Numbered from the stretch's first letter, positions 14,642 to 27,185 are shown. The stretch: 64,000 nt of DNA from Meandrina meandrites (GCA_963693305.1 OY855908.1:36799305-36863304), one strand, 5' to 3'. Notes: generated by a model from the letters alone, not told the origin. Made by a program: numbers and translations.

Positions 14642-17100
14642 TTACAAGGCAGTATCAGTGAAACCTGTGTTCACTAAAACCTTTACTTCTGGGCTTTCGG
14701 AGTCTCCAACAAATGTTTGGTGAGTTATGCCAACTTCTGGTGCTGCTGAGTGTGCTGCTGCTGCTGCCCAGTTGGTGCTGACGCCTCCATCACGCGCTTT
14801 CTCTGGATTTATCCGCATCCGGGAAATAAGGAATAACACTATGACTGATACCAGGGTGACAAAGTATGCAGCCACCAATCCAACTATCTTCAGGTTGGGA
14901 GATGTGGTTTTCTCTAAAGAAAAAAAAGTGTAACTTAGCCAAAATAGGGACGGACCATTAGAAAAGTGATGGGAGGAGGAGGATTTTTGGCTTGCAATAA
15001 TGTTTTTTGGCCCATTGCCTGTGGAAGAACTTTTTTGACTGCATGAATTTTTTTCCGATAAAATCTGCTTTCTGCTATTGATTAGTTAAAAACAGTGCAC
15101 TTTGATTTATTAAATACATAGCTTGTACTTTAAAGTTACTTACCATTTATTTTGTGACATAAAAAGTAAGTAGCAGTTTACACGCGTACAGTGAAAAAAT
15201 TTGTAATTGATATAGTCAGATCTGTCAGACCCGTAGGAATGAATTTTGAGGTGAGAGGGCCCAAAAGTTAGCCCTGATTGTGATGTATTAAAATCGGCAG
15301 GGGTAATTTGCCGAACGCAGAACGCGAAACAAAATCACCGATAAGAGCAAAATCCGTTACCATTATTGAAAGCTAACCGTAAACAGGTTAACCTAGGCAA
15401 TATTTTAGGACAACCTGAGCGATATTCAGGCTAACCGGAGTGCAAGGTACGCTCCGGTTAGCCTAAATAGCACTCCGTTTGGGTTTTGCTTGTTTTGGTG
15501 ATTTTATTTCGCGTTCGGCATTTAGCGTTCGAAATTTTTCGTTCGGCGTTCAGCAAATTACCCTTGCCGTAGGGGGTCCGGGGCATCTTCCCCCGGAAAA
15601 TTTTGAAAATCTTATGTCATTTGGCGCATTTTGGAAAACTTTTTTAGAAGAATTATAATTGGCCATGTTCTAAACGAGCAGGGGACTGGGTACGAAAATA
15701 TTTTTTCTTGGTGCGAGCATTCAATATTGATTGAATTGAAAATGGAGCACGTCATCTGAAAGAGCATCCAAAAATTAGTAAATTCACCAAATTTGATGGT
15801 TATTGGTCTAAATGCAAAGGCATGGTACACTTTTAAAATAAGAGAGCTTAGTATGGATTGGAGGACGCCTGTCCCTCCAATCCATACTAAGTGTACCATG
15901 CCTTTGGGTTTAAACCAATAACCGTCAAATTTGGTGAATTTACTAATTTTTGGATGCTCTTTCAGATGACGTGCCCCATTTTTCAATTCAATCGATATTG
16001 AATGTTTGTACTGAAGAGAAAATATGCTCGTACCCAGTCCCCTGCTCGTTTAGAACATGGCTAATTACGATTTAGTATCAAAATGCGGCCTATCTTGTGC
16101 ATAAATTATTTTATTTGGGTTTTTTCTTGAATGAATTTTTTTTTCGGTCATTTTTCTACGCATGTATTTTTTGTTGTTGTCATTCACTGATAGTCTGGCT
16201 GCATACTCTCGCATATATCTAGACAGCATCCAGACAGTTACTTATTACAATTTCGGGATTACAATGTCCAGATCTAAGTTTCCACTTTATGTTGTCGTCA
16301 ATTTCATCCTAATGTTACTTCAATTAAATGTTACAAGTGGACTTGTAAGCCACACATATTCGCATTGCGGACCTATTTTTTTAATGGGGGCTGTTGCTAA
16401 AGGGTTAACAGGCTAGGTGAGTCAGGAGGTAACCATACAGCAGACAAGTATTTCATGCAGGGAGGAGTAGCAATAATACGAGTCGCTTTTTACTACTCAA
16501 ACCCAAAGCCAAACGCGGTTAATGATGAGCGATGTACAGATTTAGCGATTTTAATCTCAGGGTTTGTTAGGCCTTAAGACACCTCCACGGAAACAGACCC
16601 ACAACCCCCCACCCCCAATTAAAAAACATGGCTAACATGGCTAAAAGAAAGTAGAGAAGTTTCACCTGTCCCTTGGAGTGACGACGTGGGTGAAACAGTT
16701 GTAGAAACAGTTGGCGAAGATGGTGCGCTCGGGTGTTGACTGAGAAAATGTGATGTCCAAGATGATACTACACTACTTGACTGGACTGAAGAAGGAGAAG
16801 TTTGACTACAGCCCACAATGTGCGTTGACGAGGACGTCTTGGATGGTGGGCTGCTGGTCTGAACTAGAGCAGCAGTGAATTGACTACCAGATTCCACAGT
16901 GGGTGTTGACGAGGAGAGAGCATGTGTCGAGGTAGATGGTAGACTGCTTGTCTGAACTGATGAAGGAGCAGATTGACCGGACTCCACAGTGGACTTTGAC
17001 GAGGAGGGAACATGTGTCGACGTAGAAGGATTAAGATTGCTGGCCTGAACAGGAGCAAACGAAACAGTCGCCAGGCTAGTGCGAGGGCTTGTTGTAGCAA
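14642..17100 (-). CDS. gene A: mucin-like single-pass membrane protein (first exon not found)
   Basis: Two minus-strand exons are supported: 17100-16666 (145 codons, Ser/Thr/Pro-rich, acceptor TTTCCAAGCAG, donor GTGAAA) and 14913-14642 (90 codons including stop, acceptor TTTCTTTAG). Both keep phase 1 as in the paralogs. The second exon codes one membrane helix (VGLVAAYFVTLVSVIVLFLI), a basic stop-transfer (SRMR) and a cytoplasmic tail with an Ala run and GITHQTFVGDSESPEV. The ectodomain exon has repeats around STSTH and TVESG and is probably heavily O-glycosylated. A signal-peptide exon should lie above 17100, but none like those of B and C was found before 19440. The donor is weaker than in the paralogs. 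Function unknown; surface location is inferred. Confidence 0.65.
15296..15569. mobile_element. foldback MITE in the intron of gene A
   Basis: Left end GCAGGGGTAATTTGCCGAACG, right end CAGCAAATTACCCTTGC. Inner inverted blocks include AAAATCACC/GGTGATTTT and GGCTAACCGGAG/CTCCGGTTAGCC. Non-coding. Confidence 0.75.
15645..16072. mobile_element. 430-bp palindromic foldback element
   Basis: The left arm (from GGCCATGTTCTAAACGAGC) is repeated inverted on the right (ending GCTCGTTTAGAACATGGCT), with the centre near 15870 at the complementary pair TAGTATGGATTGGAGG/CCTCCAATCCATACTA. Arms are about 200 bp and differ by small changes, so this is not an assembly mirror. The minus-strand open frame over it is a by-product. 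Confidence 0.85.
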
Positions 17101-18540
17101 CTGCTTGGAAAGGAGAAAATGAATATGTCTGTAGTATTTTGTTAGAAAAAATGTTCAGGTTTGCCAATATCCCATCCTAAGAACTATAAAAGTCTGTGCT
17201 TTCTGAAACTATTTTCAAAATTTAACGTTCGGAACAACTTGTAAAGACAAGACCATGATCACAATTAGATGAGGCAGACGACTGTTACCTTCGTGGTTAG
17301 GTCTTCCCTCTTCGCGTTAAGTTCTTTACTACTGACGAGACCCAACAGCGATCCATGTGATGTCTCCAATTTATTGATTGCCACGCGTGCGCGCGAAAAT
17401 TCAAAACCGAGTAATCTGCACGGTGCTCTGTATAGTTACCTCAGAAGCGTAAAGACATTGATACACACAAAATGATGTAAATGTGAAGCCCGGTGAAATA
17501 AGGATAAGATGTTTTAAAATTAGCTATGTGACGAGCATGGGACAATCGCAAAGACATCCAAAGTCCCCGATTGGATTCGAACCTAAATCATTAGAGTTCC
17601 CGAAATGGTTCGAACCTACCGGAGGGAGGTCATATTATTAATAATCATGGTTCGACCCTTTGGTGGAGTCTGAATTTTTTCCGACTGTCTCAAGCTCGTG
17701 ACATAGCAGATTAACATCGATAGATAACCTTTATTGTAGCGCGATGAGTTAATTAAAAGCTTAAAAGCTTGGAACTCGTCTGTAATTAACAATGTATAAC
17801 GTAATTATATGCGTAAAGTGTACAATAAAACTTTACTTATCCAATAAACATGCTGGACGGGTATATGTACAAACATCATTTCCATTCTTTAACGTATATT
17901 TAAATTAAATAAATATAAAATCGCTATCTCTATGCCGGGCAGTTAAGGCGGAAACTAGGCCGAAATTAAAATCATTACTGAAGTAGTCGTTTAGGTCGGC
18001 CTTTTTGCTTGCAGATGTGGAACCCCATGTTCATTTAAACCCAACAGTGTTCCATAAGATAAAGCCTCAACATAGGAGCGAGTCACTTATGTATGTAGTT
18101 TGTTTTGATCTGGGTACTAATAAACAAATCTTTCCCCCGTAAGGTATATCACCGGTATATTGCTTGCAACTTACACTGTAAGAAGAAGAAGGTTATTTCA
18201 ATCACCGAGCTTCACAAGTACCACCTTTTCATTTCTAACATACCGTTGCTGACGAAATTAAAATCAACCAAAAACTGAGCAGTGTGATAAAAACGCCATG
18301 TCCCCGGAAACCATATCAAACGTTTCCGGGCATGGAATCTTCGCCAATTAGAGAATTAAAGTGTTCTGAAACAGTACAGTGGATGAGGGAAATCGAGGAT
18401 AAGCGAACGGGAACGGAATACGAATATATATACTGTAAATGAACTGACTACCTATCAGCAAATTCACTTCCAAATATACCTCAGAATTTTGAAGTGAAAT
18501 GATATTTTTCCAACCCCGTTTCCAGGTATCCGCATATCAT

Positions 18541-18728
18541 AATAGGCCATTTCCGAGTTGCCCTTTGCCTCAGTTTCAAAACGAGTCTACGTGCGAAACC
18601 ATTGAAATGAAAATGACTTTGACTTGCATGAAAATGGTCGTGAAGGTGAAACTCATTTTCATATGAATGGTTTCGCACGTAGACTCGTTTTAAAACAGAG
18701 GCAAAAAATAACTCGGAAATGGCCTATT
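18541..18728. mobile_element. 188-bp MITE with AATAGGCCATTTCCGAG ends
   Basis: Inverted termini AATAGGCCATTTCCGAGTT and AACTCGGAAATGGCCTATT. A second inverted block (AAACGAGTCTACGTGCGAAACC) extends the arms to about 70 bp. Non-coding. Confidence 0.85.
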
Positions 18729-19241
18729 ATATAAGTATACAACGCTTTAAACTGTTCCTTGAAAATCACACGAAAACTCGAATACCATGTTTAATAAATA
18801 AAGCGTTGAAATCTCCCAGCCAAGAGTCTTAGTATAAAAACAATCTTCAAGTGGATTGGGTTCTCAATATACAGCGCAGCGCTCTAAATCTCGGCTGCAA
18901 TCGATAATACATTAAAAGTAATTTTAAAAATTCATTATAAACATGATTTACACTCATCTGTGGATGAATAAGTAATCTCAACAGATACACATAGACAGAA
19001 GAGAATATATCGAAAATTTCGAGACATTTTATATCTTGATAGTGTGATCTGTAGTGCTCGCAGCACCTGGTTGAAATGACGTGTGCACCCGAAAAAAAAT
19101 AAAAGTCATATTTTTATCGCTGTGGCGTCATCAATTTATATCTGTCTTGATTTCCGCCGGATCCGTGCTTGGATGGCCAAGACTGGTTTCCGCTTTTCAT
19201 CACAGGCAGCTGGCCTCAGCTGCTTTGAGGACCCTGATTGT

Positions 19242-19306
19242 TAGCTAGCCTGCGTTGCAGCCGAACTAAACCCTGGGTTTAGTTCGGCGGCAACGCTGGC
19301 TAGCTA
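19242..19306. repeat. short near-perfect palindrome
   Basis: GCTAGCCTGCGTTGCAGCCG is followed by AACTAAACCC and then the inverted copy. A close relative of the same motif (AACTAAACCCCGGGGTTTAG plus GCAACGCAGGCTA) occurs near 61590-61637, so this is a small dispersed foldback repeat. Confidence 0.7.
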
Positions 19307-19539
19307 TGACCGGGTTTGGAAGGCTTTTAATACCAGTGCCCATAGGTTAGCCAAAACCCCACGGGGGAGGTAAGGGTAAGCGTAAGTGTAGCTGGTGGCC
19401 TTTGCATGCATGAGCTATGCATGTCTGTCCCTGGGTATGTGTTGTTGATTGTTCAGGTCCAATGTACAACAACATAAAATTACTTTAAAAACACGTGCAC
19501 CGTTGATGGTAAAACTTGAAGGGTACCACTGCAGTTTTA

Positions 19540-20010
19540 ATAAACGGCACGCAATGCATGCAGAAACGATGACGTTTCACAAGGGGTCTTTAATGATTTT
19601 TAGATAATTTTTCAAAAAATTAAGGTAAATAAAAGTAGCTGACAACTTCAGTGCTGAATGACTGTTCAACGAAAGTGGCGTTATCTTGTAGCGTGACATC
19701 CGATATACGATATACGTAAGGTCAAACGCTGTCTTGAAATTGTTTACACCGGCCCTATTGTTTTAAAAGAATGTAAAGATTTCTGTTTACTAAATCTAAT
19801 AGAACTCATCAAATATAATTTTTCTCTTCCGTTTATACTTTGAATTAGTCCTTTCTTACTGCCCGGGAGTATTTTGCTTTGAGTTCTACGCGACGATTTC
19901 TTGTCGAGTTAAACTTGATTTGTATCTACTGTTTATTCCTGTCGTTAGTTCCCAGTCCTATTCAGTTCCGCAGAATAGGACCGGGAACAGATCCCGCGAA
20001 ACAGATCCCG
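19540..20010 (+). repeat. interspersed repeat (GGCACGCAATGCATGCAG family), copy a
   Basis: Contains AATAAACGGCACGCAATGC, AAACGCTGTCTTGAAATTG, CTGCCCGGGAGTATTTTGC and an AACAGATCCCG.CCA end. The same sequence recurs at about 26685-27185 and inverted, partly tandemly duplicated, at 23571-24540. No coding frame; class unknown. Confidence 0.7.
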
Positions 20011-20649
20011 TCCAGTCGCACGATGACATTAAGCGATAAAGTCATCCCTTAAAAGTGAAACAAACTCCCGGCACGAGTTTTCAAGGATAAAGCTGGGAAA
20101 TGTACGTTGCCAGATGGGCGGAAAATGTGGCTTATAAACACTAGCATTGCTATATTCTTAAGGTTTATTTGCAGAGGCATGCCACTGTAGCAGACTAGTA
20201 AGAGCTAGCCTGCGAACAGGTTCACGTGATGGAATTATATCTGATTGAAATCAGGTGTTGTTGATATGTTCATAGAAACGATAAAGAGAAATTATCGAAA
20301 TCAGTAAAATTGAACTTTACGTGATCGAGATTTGTTGTATGTACTGCAAAAAAATATATACAAGAATAAAAAAATATGCTGCATGTTTGAAGTATCTAGA
20401 CACCTTAACATGAGCTACTCGTAGGTTAGGTTATATCGTTTTCACCTAGCATTTGCAATGGTCATAATATATAGAAACAAACATCATTTGTAGGCTCCTT
20501 TCCTAGAAATCCAGTTTTAATTCGGTTCCTTTCGTAACCTTAACAGTCAAACTCTCCTTACTAACGCTTCAAGAAATGTACAGATACCAGTTTAGAGAAT
20601 TTCAGGGAGTTAAGAGGGTTTCCATAGTTAGTAGTTTTTTGCTTGCCAT

Positions 20650-20652
20650 AAC

Positions 20653-20729
<77 letters not shown>

Positions 20730-20735
20730 TGATGA
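20650..20735. repeat. (AAT)n microsatellite replacing the tail of gene B
   Basis: About 80 bp of AAT/ATT repeats ending in GATGATGAT lie where gene C codes its cytoplasmic tail. The flanking GTTTGCTTGCCATAA-type sequence matches copy 2 at 27700-27735, which lacks the expansion. Confidence 0.95.
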
Positions 20736-20749
20736 TGTCTCCTTCATTG

Positions 20750-23700
20750 TTATATCATTCCCGGATTCACTGCATGCTTCCGATGGGGAAAGTAGTATAT
20801 GATAAAGCCTACTATCAAGAAGAAAAAGATGGAAGCAAGAACAATTCCAGCTATCTTCAGTCCTCCGATCGTTTTTTCTGTAGCACCCCCTTCAGATGTA
20901 CTTGCTGTTTCCTTTGTGGGTTGGGTTGTGGTGGACGCTACAAAAAATGATATAATTGTATCGATTTCAAAACACAGTTATTGTTTATCTGCAGTAAACC
21001 ATGTTGCCTAGTTAAATTTTTTTAAACACCCTTCTAACTTTTAAATGCTAACACGTTAAGTTTTTAACTTAAACAATCTCGCCGATTTTTATTTGACATT
21101 GAATTATTGGTGCAAAGAAAAACAACAGTCAAAGAGACAATACGTCAATTTCTCAAGTGAATGTCATCATCACTATGGAATTTAAAATTTATCGGTTAGA
21201 AACTCAAACTGGTCCCGAAAAGCGATGTCCGTTTAGTCAAGGGAAAGGAATGAGAGCTTGTGCGACTTCTGATTGATGACAATGGCAATTCAGGAGATAG
21301 AGCATTGACGGATCTAGATGTGCTTGCTCACTGAAGGGCAGCGGGTGGTGAGGAGAGGGACAAATAAATGACTTTTCGTGCTTAAAGGACCTGCGTTAAA
21401 GACTGTGATTCTTGATTCTTGAAATTTGCCATTTTTAATGTCTTAAAATATCCAGATATGTCCAGAAATGCACGGTAATGAGATTCATGTTCTTCATAAT
21501 GGGCATCACAAAGTGTCCTCATTAATAAAATCCCACCAAAACACACAAAATTATATCAAATATGAAGTATATGAAAATGTCTAAAAGCCCAGTAGGACAT
21601 GAAGTACTCTGTAAACAATACTTGCGTGCATTTCTGGACATAAGTGAAAATATCGTTACATATATCTCCTGAGGAAGCACCCAATTTTGGGCCCTCGCTG
21701 CCTTATAAAAAGGGGAGGATGTCATCTGGGCCCTTCCTCCGCGGTAACCCCGCACCTCGTCCAGACCTCTCTTTTCACTGGTCTCAATAAACTTTAGTTG
21801 CTATTGTTTTTAGAGACAGAGGCATTGTTTGCACCCTTAAGTTTATTGTTTTGTCAGCCAATAACAGATTTCGTTTGGACAGCTCCAGGATGGCTCTACT
21901 CTGGGGATGGGGGTTTCAATATAGGCATGGTATTGCTTGAATGAATTCCACATACACATACCTCTCCGTTGAACAGATGGAGTTGGTGATGCTTTTCCAC
22001 CTGAAGACTGGGAAGAAAGTGAAGGTGAGGAAGACGGAAAAGCAGTACTAGGCAGAATGACAACAGTCGAAATTGACGAGGACGGCGGAAAGGGGAGAGG
22101 TGTTGACGAAGGTGGAGCATTTGCGGATTGAACTGAAGCAACTGACGCACTTGAAGAGCTGGAGGTGGTTATGAGTATCGTCGTTGAAAATGACTGACTG
22201 CTGATCGTAACTGTCGTGCTTGATGACACTGTTTGAAAATGGGGAAATAAGCATGATCAGATATATTGTTGAAGTCTTTCTGACGAGAGACCCTGTTCCA
22301 GACAAACATTTTAAATTTACGCCTGGATGAGACGATTTCTCAAATCCACGAACCAATGTTTTGTTTCCCTAGCAATAAGATTGTACTTCCCTGTAATTTT
22401 ACCCGCGATTTCTCGAACCAATTTTCATTTCCCCTGGAGGTTCGAGAGATCAGGATACTGCTGTAAATGCGGATAACTCGAACGAGCAAGCATGCTGAAG
22501 TTTTGAAATACACGCGCGTCGAGCAAAAAGATGGCGAGATCAACTCTTTCGCGCGTCTTCGCCACTCAGGGTGTATTCCCAAACGCCGGCCTCCTTTGCT
22601 GGCTAAGGGGTTATCGAGGGTAAAATTAGTGAAAAATTGAACAGTAGGAGAATGGAAAAAGGTTCGCTTGTCTGGAGCTAGCGGAACGGTCCGTATTATC
22701 GAGGGTTCGATTTATTGGGATTTAACTAGAAAGTTAGGATTTGTCATAAGAGTCGGCTAATGGGGGTACCCAATTGTCAGTTAACTACTAATTTAAGTTA
22801 GCTATTAATTTTCATTTTCTTACGGCGAAAATTATTACGTCATAACCCGAATTACCTTTACTTCGATAAAGGCAAACTGTGCAAAAGGCAAAACGTGACA
22901 AGAAGTCTCTTTTCTCAAAATATAAAGCGGGAAACGAGTAAGAGCCCATTCGTTTCCCTAATTACCTCGAGACTCTTTTTACATGTGAAAATATGGCTGA
23001 TCACGTTTAATCGGAATATTCCTCGCAGTCTATTCCACTAATACCCGGTTCTTCCATTATAACAGTACGCTATAGTATAGCTAGAAAACTGCGTGAGCTC
23101 ATAACTGATCGTGACACATACAGTTACCCTCGATGTCTTCTCATAAAACCTCCAGGAAGTCTGATTTGCGTGACCTTATGATTGGCGTGAAGTTGCATCA
23201 ACTGATTGCGTGATATAACCCTAAGAATTTTAGAATCTGGCACGAGAGTCGGTTACTATCTGTTAGATCGTGTACACCAAAGTGCATACGAGAATGAAAC
23301 TACCTGCCTGTGGTTTTGAATTTAACCTGAAAAAGTAGGGAAGACTGTCTCGATCAGGTTCTGCTCTTGTGTTTTCGGAAAATCGTTACAAATTTATTTT
23401 AATATCTTCCTCTCCGTGGGCTAGCTCCTTAGTCATAATTTTTGCACCGTTTTTACCACAAAATCAAACGACAAAACGTCCGGAAACAATCGAGGAAACA
23501 TGCGGAAACATCGTTTAGCAAAACTGGTTTTCGCGTTTGAGCGAGAAGCAAAAGCTGTTCCTGATCGTTTTTTAAGCGATGACGTCATTTTATGACGTCA
23601 TCGGTTAATGCTGTAAAGTGGAAAAGCGATGGAATTTATGGAATTTTTGGTGTTACGGTGTTACGATTACTCCCTGAATTGAACCGGAGAGCATTGGGAA

Positions 23701-25836
23701 CTAGGTGCATGGTTCGTGTTCTTGTTGTATTCGTCGTGCGAGTGGACGGGATCTGTTGTCTGCTGCAATCGACCGATCTTTCTAGAACCGAATAGAATTT
23801 GGAACTAACTTCAGGGTTAAACGTCAGAAGAAAAGAATTCAAGTAAAACTCAACAAGAAATCACGGCGTAGAACTCAAAGCAAAATACTCCCGGGCAGTT
23901 AGAAAGGACTGATTCTATGTATAAACGAAAGACACAAATTATATTTGATATGTTTTATTAGATTTAGTAAACAGAAATCTTTACATTTTTTAAAAGAAAA
24001 AGGCTAAACATTTTCAAGACAGCGTTTGACCTTGTATCTTATGTCGTCAGTATCGGATGTCGCGCTACAAGATAACACAGCTTTTGTCAAACAGTCATTC
24101 AACACAGAAGTTGTTCAGGAATAAACGTCAGTAGAAAAGAAATCAAGTTTAACTCAACAAGGAAGCACTGCGTAGAACCTAAAGCAAAATACTCCCGGGC
24201 AGTTAGAAGGGACTAATTCTAAGTATAAGTGAAAGAGAATAATTATATTTGATGTGTTTTATAAGATTTAGTAAACAGAAATCTTTATTCTTTTTTTAAA
24301 AACAAAAGGGCTCAACAATTTCAAGACAGCGTTTGACCTTGTATCATATGTCGTCAGTATCAGATATCTCCCTGCAACATAACGCAACTTTTGTCGAACA
24401 ATCATTCAACACAGAAGTTGTCAGCTATTTTTATTAACTTTCTTGAAATTTTCTGTCAAATTTCCTGAAAATTCTTAAAGACCCCTTGTGAAACGTCATC
24501 GCTTCTGCATGCATTGCGTGCCGTTTATTTTTTGTTGTTGTTGTTTTTTTTTTCAGAAAATTTGCTTCCGCAATCCGCAGCAAATGTTTACCTGTTTGTG
24601 CGCCAAGAAAACAATTGTGGGGAAATAATGCTTTCCGTGACTAACTTCCTCATTTTGTGGGGATTATAAGCTAGAAAGCACTCCTCCCCCGCTGCGGGCA
24701 GCTTTGCTTGTCCTGTCACTCGCTTGTTGTGTACAACAACTGTACATCCAGTAATCATTCACGAAATGTCTTGCTCAAATCCATCCGTACAGAAAAATTT
24801 GGCGGACTGCGAAAACTGAGCGGTATAGCAACTTTCGCCGTCTTCAAGTCCGAGTAATCTGGCTTATTCATTTATTTTCGGGAGAAAATGACACAACCGT
24901 AAATAAACGAGTAAAAAAGGTAACCATGACAATTTGCACGAGAACAGAAGGTAACTGATACCCTCGACACGGAAGAAAACATACTTTGCACGAGAAAAAA
25001 TTAATTCGTGGAAAATTATACATGTCAATACTGCATTTCCTGCAAGAGATTTCGCTTTTACAAGAAATGAAGAAGAAAACGAACTCTTGCGAATCGTGAT
25101 GAATTAATGCATCTGATCTTTAACGGCCGGTTAAAAGTTCCGACTTGGAACACGCAACTTATATCATTGCGCGATTTTAATTTAAGGGCATGTAAACAAA
25201 TTTGTGAACTATGCACGTACAACAGTCCTTAATTTTAATATCGACCACCCTTTATCTCAGGGTTAAAATGAACTGAACTGAAATGGCATCGATGCTTTAC
25301 CTCATGCCAATCAATTGAAATGTCGCACTGCGAAGAAGAGAGAATTAACTAACTTTGATTAAATTCAGTAAAAATAACTATTGTTCCATAAAAGAAGAAT
25401 TACATATGTAAACTTTATATCTACACTTTTTGACAGCGAAACAAACAGGTAGAAGAAAATATAAAATTCTAAATGACCGTTTATCGTCTACGTTTCCGGG
25501 TACCGCACGTACTATATATAGTACACCGCTTTAAAATATACACTGAAAATTCCGCCGAAAAAAAATAAGTTATATGTTTCGTGGATGGGGCCTATCCACG
25601 TACCCAGTTCCTGTTTTTTTGTTCAAGAACGATTTTCAGGCGGCAGCCGGCAGGTATTCTGTAGTTACTACTGCAGTTTACGTAGTGGAAGATTCATGAC
25701 ACCAAGGCAGTTTGCGTAGGCTGATGTATTAATAATATTATTCCATAAAACACGATTCACACTTACCGGTGGTCGAAGAGGAAATCTCCTTTATGAACAA
25801 AAGACACAGGAGAAGATACAGAACACTTTGAGACAT
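20750..25836 (-). CDS. gene B: mucin-like single-pass membrane protein with lost tail
   Basis: Exons on the minus strand: 25836-25767 (signal peptide, MSQSVLYLLLCLLFI), 22228-21962 (89 codons, Ser/Thr-rich, acceptor TTTTCAAACAG, donor GTATGT) and 20937-20750 (membrane exon, acceptor TTTTTTGTAG). All junctions are phase 1, giving about 174 residues. The helix reads IAGIVLASIFFFLIVGFIIYYF. Compared with gene C, a small indel after the helix creates an early TAA at 20750-20752, and the rest of the tail, including the GITHQAFVG motif, is replaced by an AAT microsatellite. B is therefore a truncated allele-like paralog or a young pseudogene; the ectodomain frame is intact. Function unknown. Confidence 0.65.
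22340..22735. repeat. CGAACC-rich repeat in gene B intron 1
   Basis: Carries CCTGGAGGTTCGAGAGATCAGG, GATAACTCGAACGAGC and an ending GATTTATTGGGATTTAACT. It is present at the equivalent place in gene C (29690-30095), so it was there before the duplication. The motifs match the ends of the MITE at 11349-11504. Confidence 0.55.
23571..24540 (-). mobile_element. insertion specific to duplication copy 1 (inverted, partly tandem)
   Basis: The flanks CTGTTCCTGATCGTTT and TTTTTCAGAAAA.TTGCTTCCGC are contiguous in copy 2 near 30915-30965, so about 950 bp was gained in copy 1 or lost from copy 2. The content is the GGCACGCAATGCATGCAG family in minus orientation, with an internal tandem duplication (blocks starting AAAGCAAAATACTCCCGGG at about 23878 and 24181). 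Confidence 0.7.
23580..23600. promoter_or_regulatory. paired perfect TGACGTCA (CRE-like) sites
   Basis: Two palindromic octamers TGACGTCA at 23580-23587 and 23593-23600 are separated by 5 bp at the edge of the copy-1-specific insertion. The octamer is the consensus for CREB/ATF factors (established knowledge). Regulatory activity here is inference only. Confidence 0.35.
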
Positions 25837-26684
25837 CTTGTACAGTTTTATTGTAACCGTGCACTCAACGTCTAACATTAATTCTGGTCTGGCTGAATTT
25901 GCGACTGCACCCGGAAGATGAAATGTGTTATTTTATACTTTGAAGCTCTTGTGATGTCATCATATATCACTACATTGTTCCTTTTGAGAAAATCGAGACG
26001 ATTTATGAAGTATCTCAAGCATTTGAGCATTGTTCTTTTTGAAGAGGAAAACCAGGAAACTAAAACAAAATTAGAAACATTTTGGAAAACTCAAATTATT
26101 CCGCCTTCTCGACTCAGTGAATTCTTGGAAATATTAAAGGTGCTGTTTTAGGTCTAGCGACAGCCGGAAATACGTCTGCGTTCGCAGGCTATTTTAGGTC
26201 TGGGTAAGCGAGATTCGCTTTAAATCGCGAAATAAAAATAGCAAGTTATTTCTTGTGGGCATTGCGCATTTTGATCCGATATTGTCAGTCTGCCTTTAGC
26301 TCTTTGCTCCGCGTCAACCCCAAGAATTTGCTTTTGTGTATAGAAAAATTACTTACGATGATCTTGACTCGTGCAAAAAATGTGACTTTTCCCTTCTCCT
26401 TGACAATTTCTTTATTCTTTCTTGTTATACAGGTAAAACAAATATTGCAAATAGAATATAAAACAGCTGCAACTTAACCAGGTAGAAAATTAGCCTGCTC
26501 CATGAGGCCCTTAAATTGTGGGTAAACGTGGAGGGACCGTAAGGGGAAAACACATCGGATTTGATTGTTTTGTTTGTTTGATTTGATTTGTTGATTGTTC
26601 AGGTCCAATGTACAACATCACAAAATTACTTTAAAAACACGTGCACCGTTGATGGTAAAACTTGAAGGGTACCACTGCAGTTTT

Positions 26685-27185
26685 AATAAACGGCACGCAA
26701 TGCATGCAGAAACGATGACGTTTCACAAGGGGTCTTTAATAATTTTTAGATAATTTTTCAAAAAATTAAGGTAAATAAAAGTAGCTGACAACTTCAGTTC
26801 TGAATGACTGTTCAACGAAAGTTGCGTTATCTTGTAGCGTGACATCCGATATACGATATACGCAAGGTCAAACGCTGTCTTGAAATTGTTTACACCGGCC
26901 CTATTGTTTTAAAAGAATGTAAAGATTTTTGTTTACTAAATCTAATAGTCAAAACTCATCAAATAAAATTTTTCTCTTCCGTTTATACTTTGAATTAGTC
27001 CTTTCTTACTGCCCGGGAGTATTTTGCTTTGAGTTCTACGCGACGATTTCTTGTCGAGTTAAACTTGATTTCTGTCTACTGTTTATTCCTGTCGTTAGTT
27101 CCCAGTCCTATTCGGTCTGCATAATAGGACCGGGAACAGATCCTGTGCAACAGATCCCGCGCAACAGATCCCGTCCACTCGCACG
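26685..27185 (+). repeat. interspersed repeat (GGCACGCAATGCATGCAG family), copy b
   Basis: Equivalent position to 19540-20010 in the duplicated block, with few differences. It has a duplicated AACAGATCCCG motif at its right end. Confidence 0.7.

Larger units (their letters stand above)
17101..19440. other. upstream region or first intron of gene A, no exon recognised
   Basis: By analogy with B and C this should be the first intron and promoter of gene A. No open signal-peptide exon followed by a phase-1 donor was seen on the minus strand. It contains the MITE at 18541-18728 and the palindrome at 19242-19306. Confidence 0.4.
19441..26570. repeat. tandem segmental duplication, copy 1 (contains gene B)
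   Basis: Starts TTGATTGTTCAGGTCCAATG and runs co-linear with 26588-34950 through gene B/C introns, exons and the sequence after their start codons, ending in the ACAGCTGCAACTTAA block and GGAAAACAC. The copies differ by discrete insertions: copy 1 carries about 950 bp at 23571-24540 and an AAT array, while copy 2 carries three transposons. It marks an unequal exchange or tandem duplication of one gene. Confidence 0.85.

Noticed and set aside
16162..16416. 84-codon plus-strand frame with hydrophobic segments
   Set aside because: No splice context, no similarity and located in the intron of gene A next to foldback repeats; hydrophobicity follows from T-rich DNA.
25918..26151. 77-codon plus-strand frame upstream of gene B, partly shared with 34425-34616
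   Set aside because: The frame is not conserved between the two duplication copies (stops and shifts differ); more likely promoter-side sequence of genes B and C.
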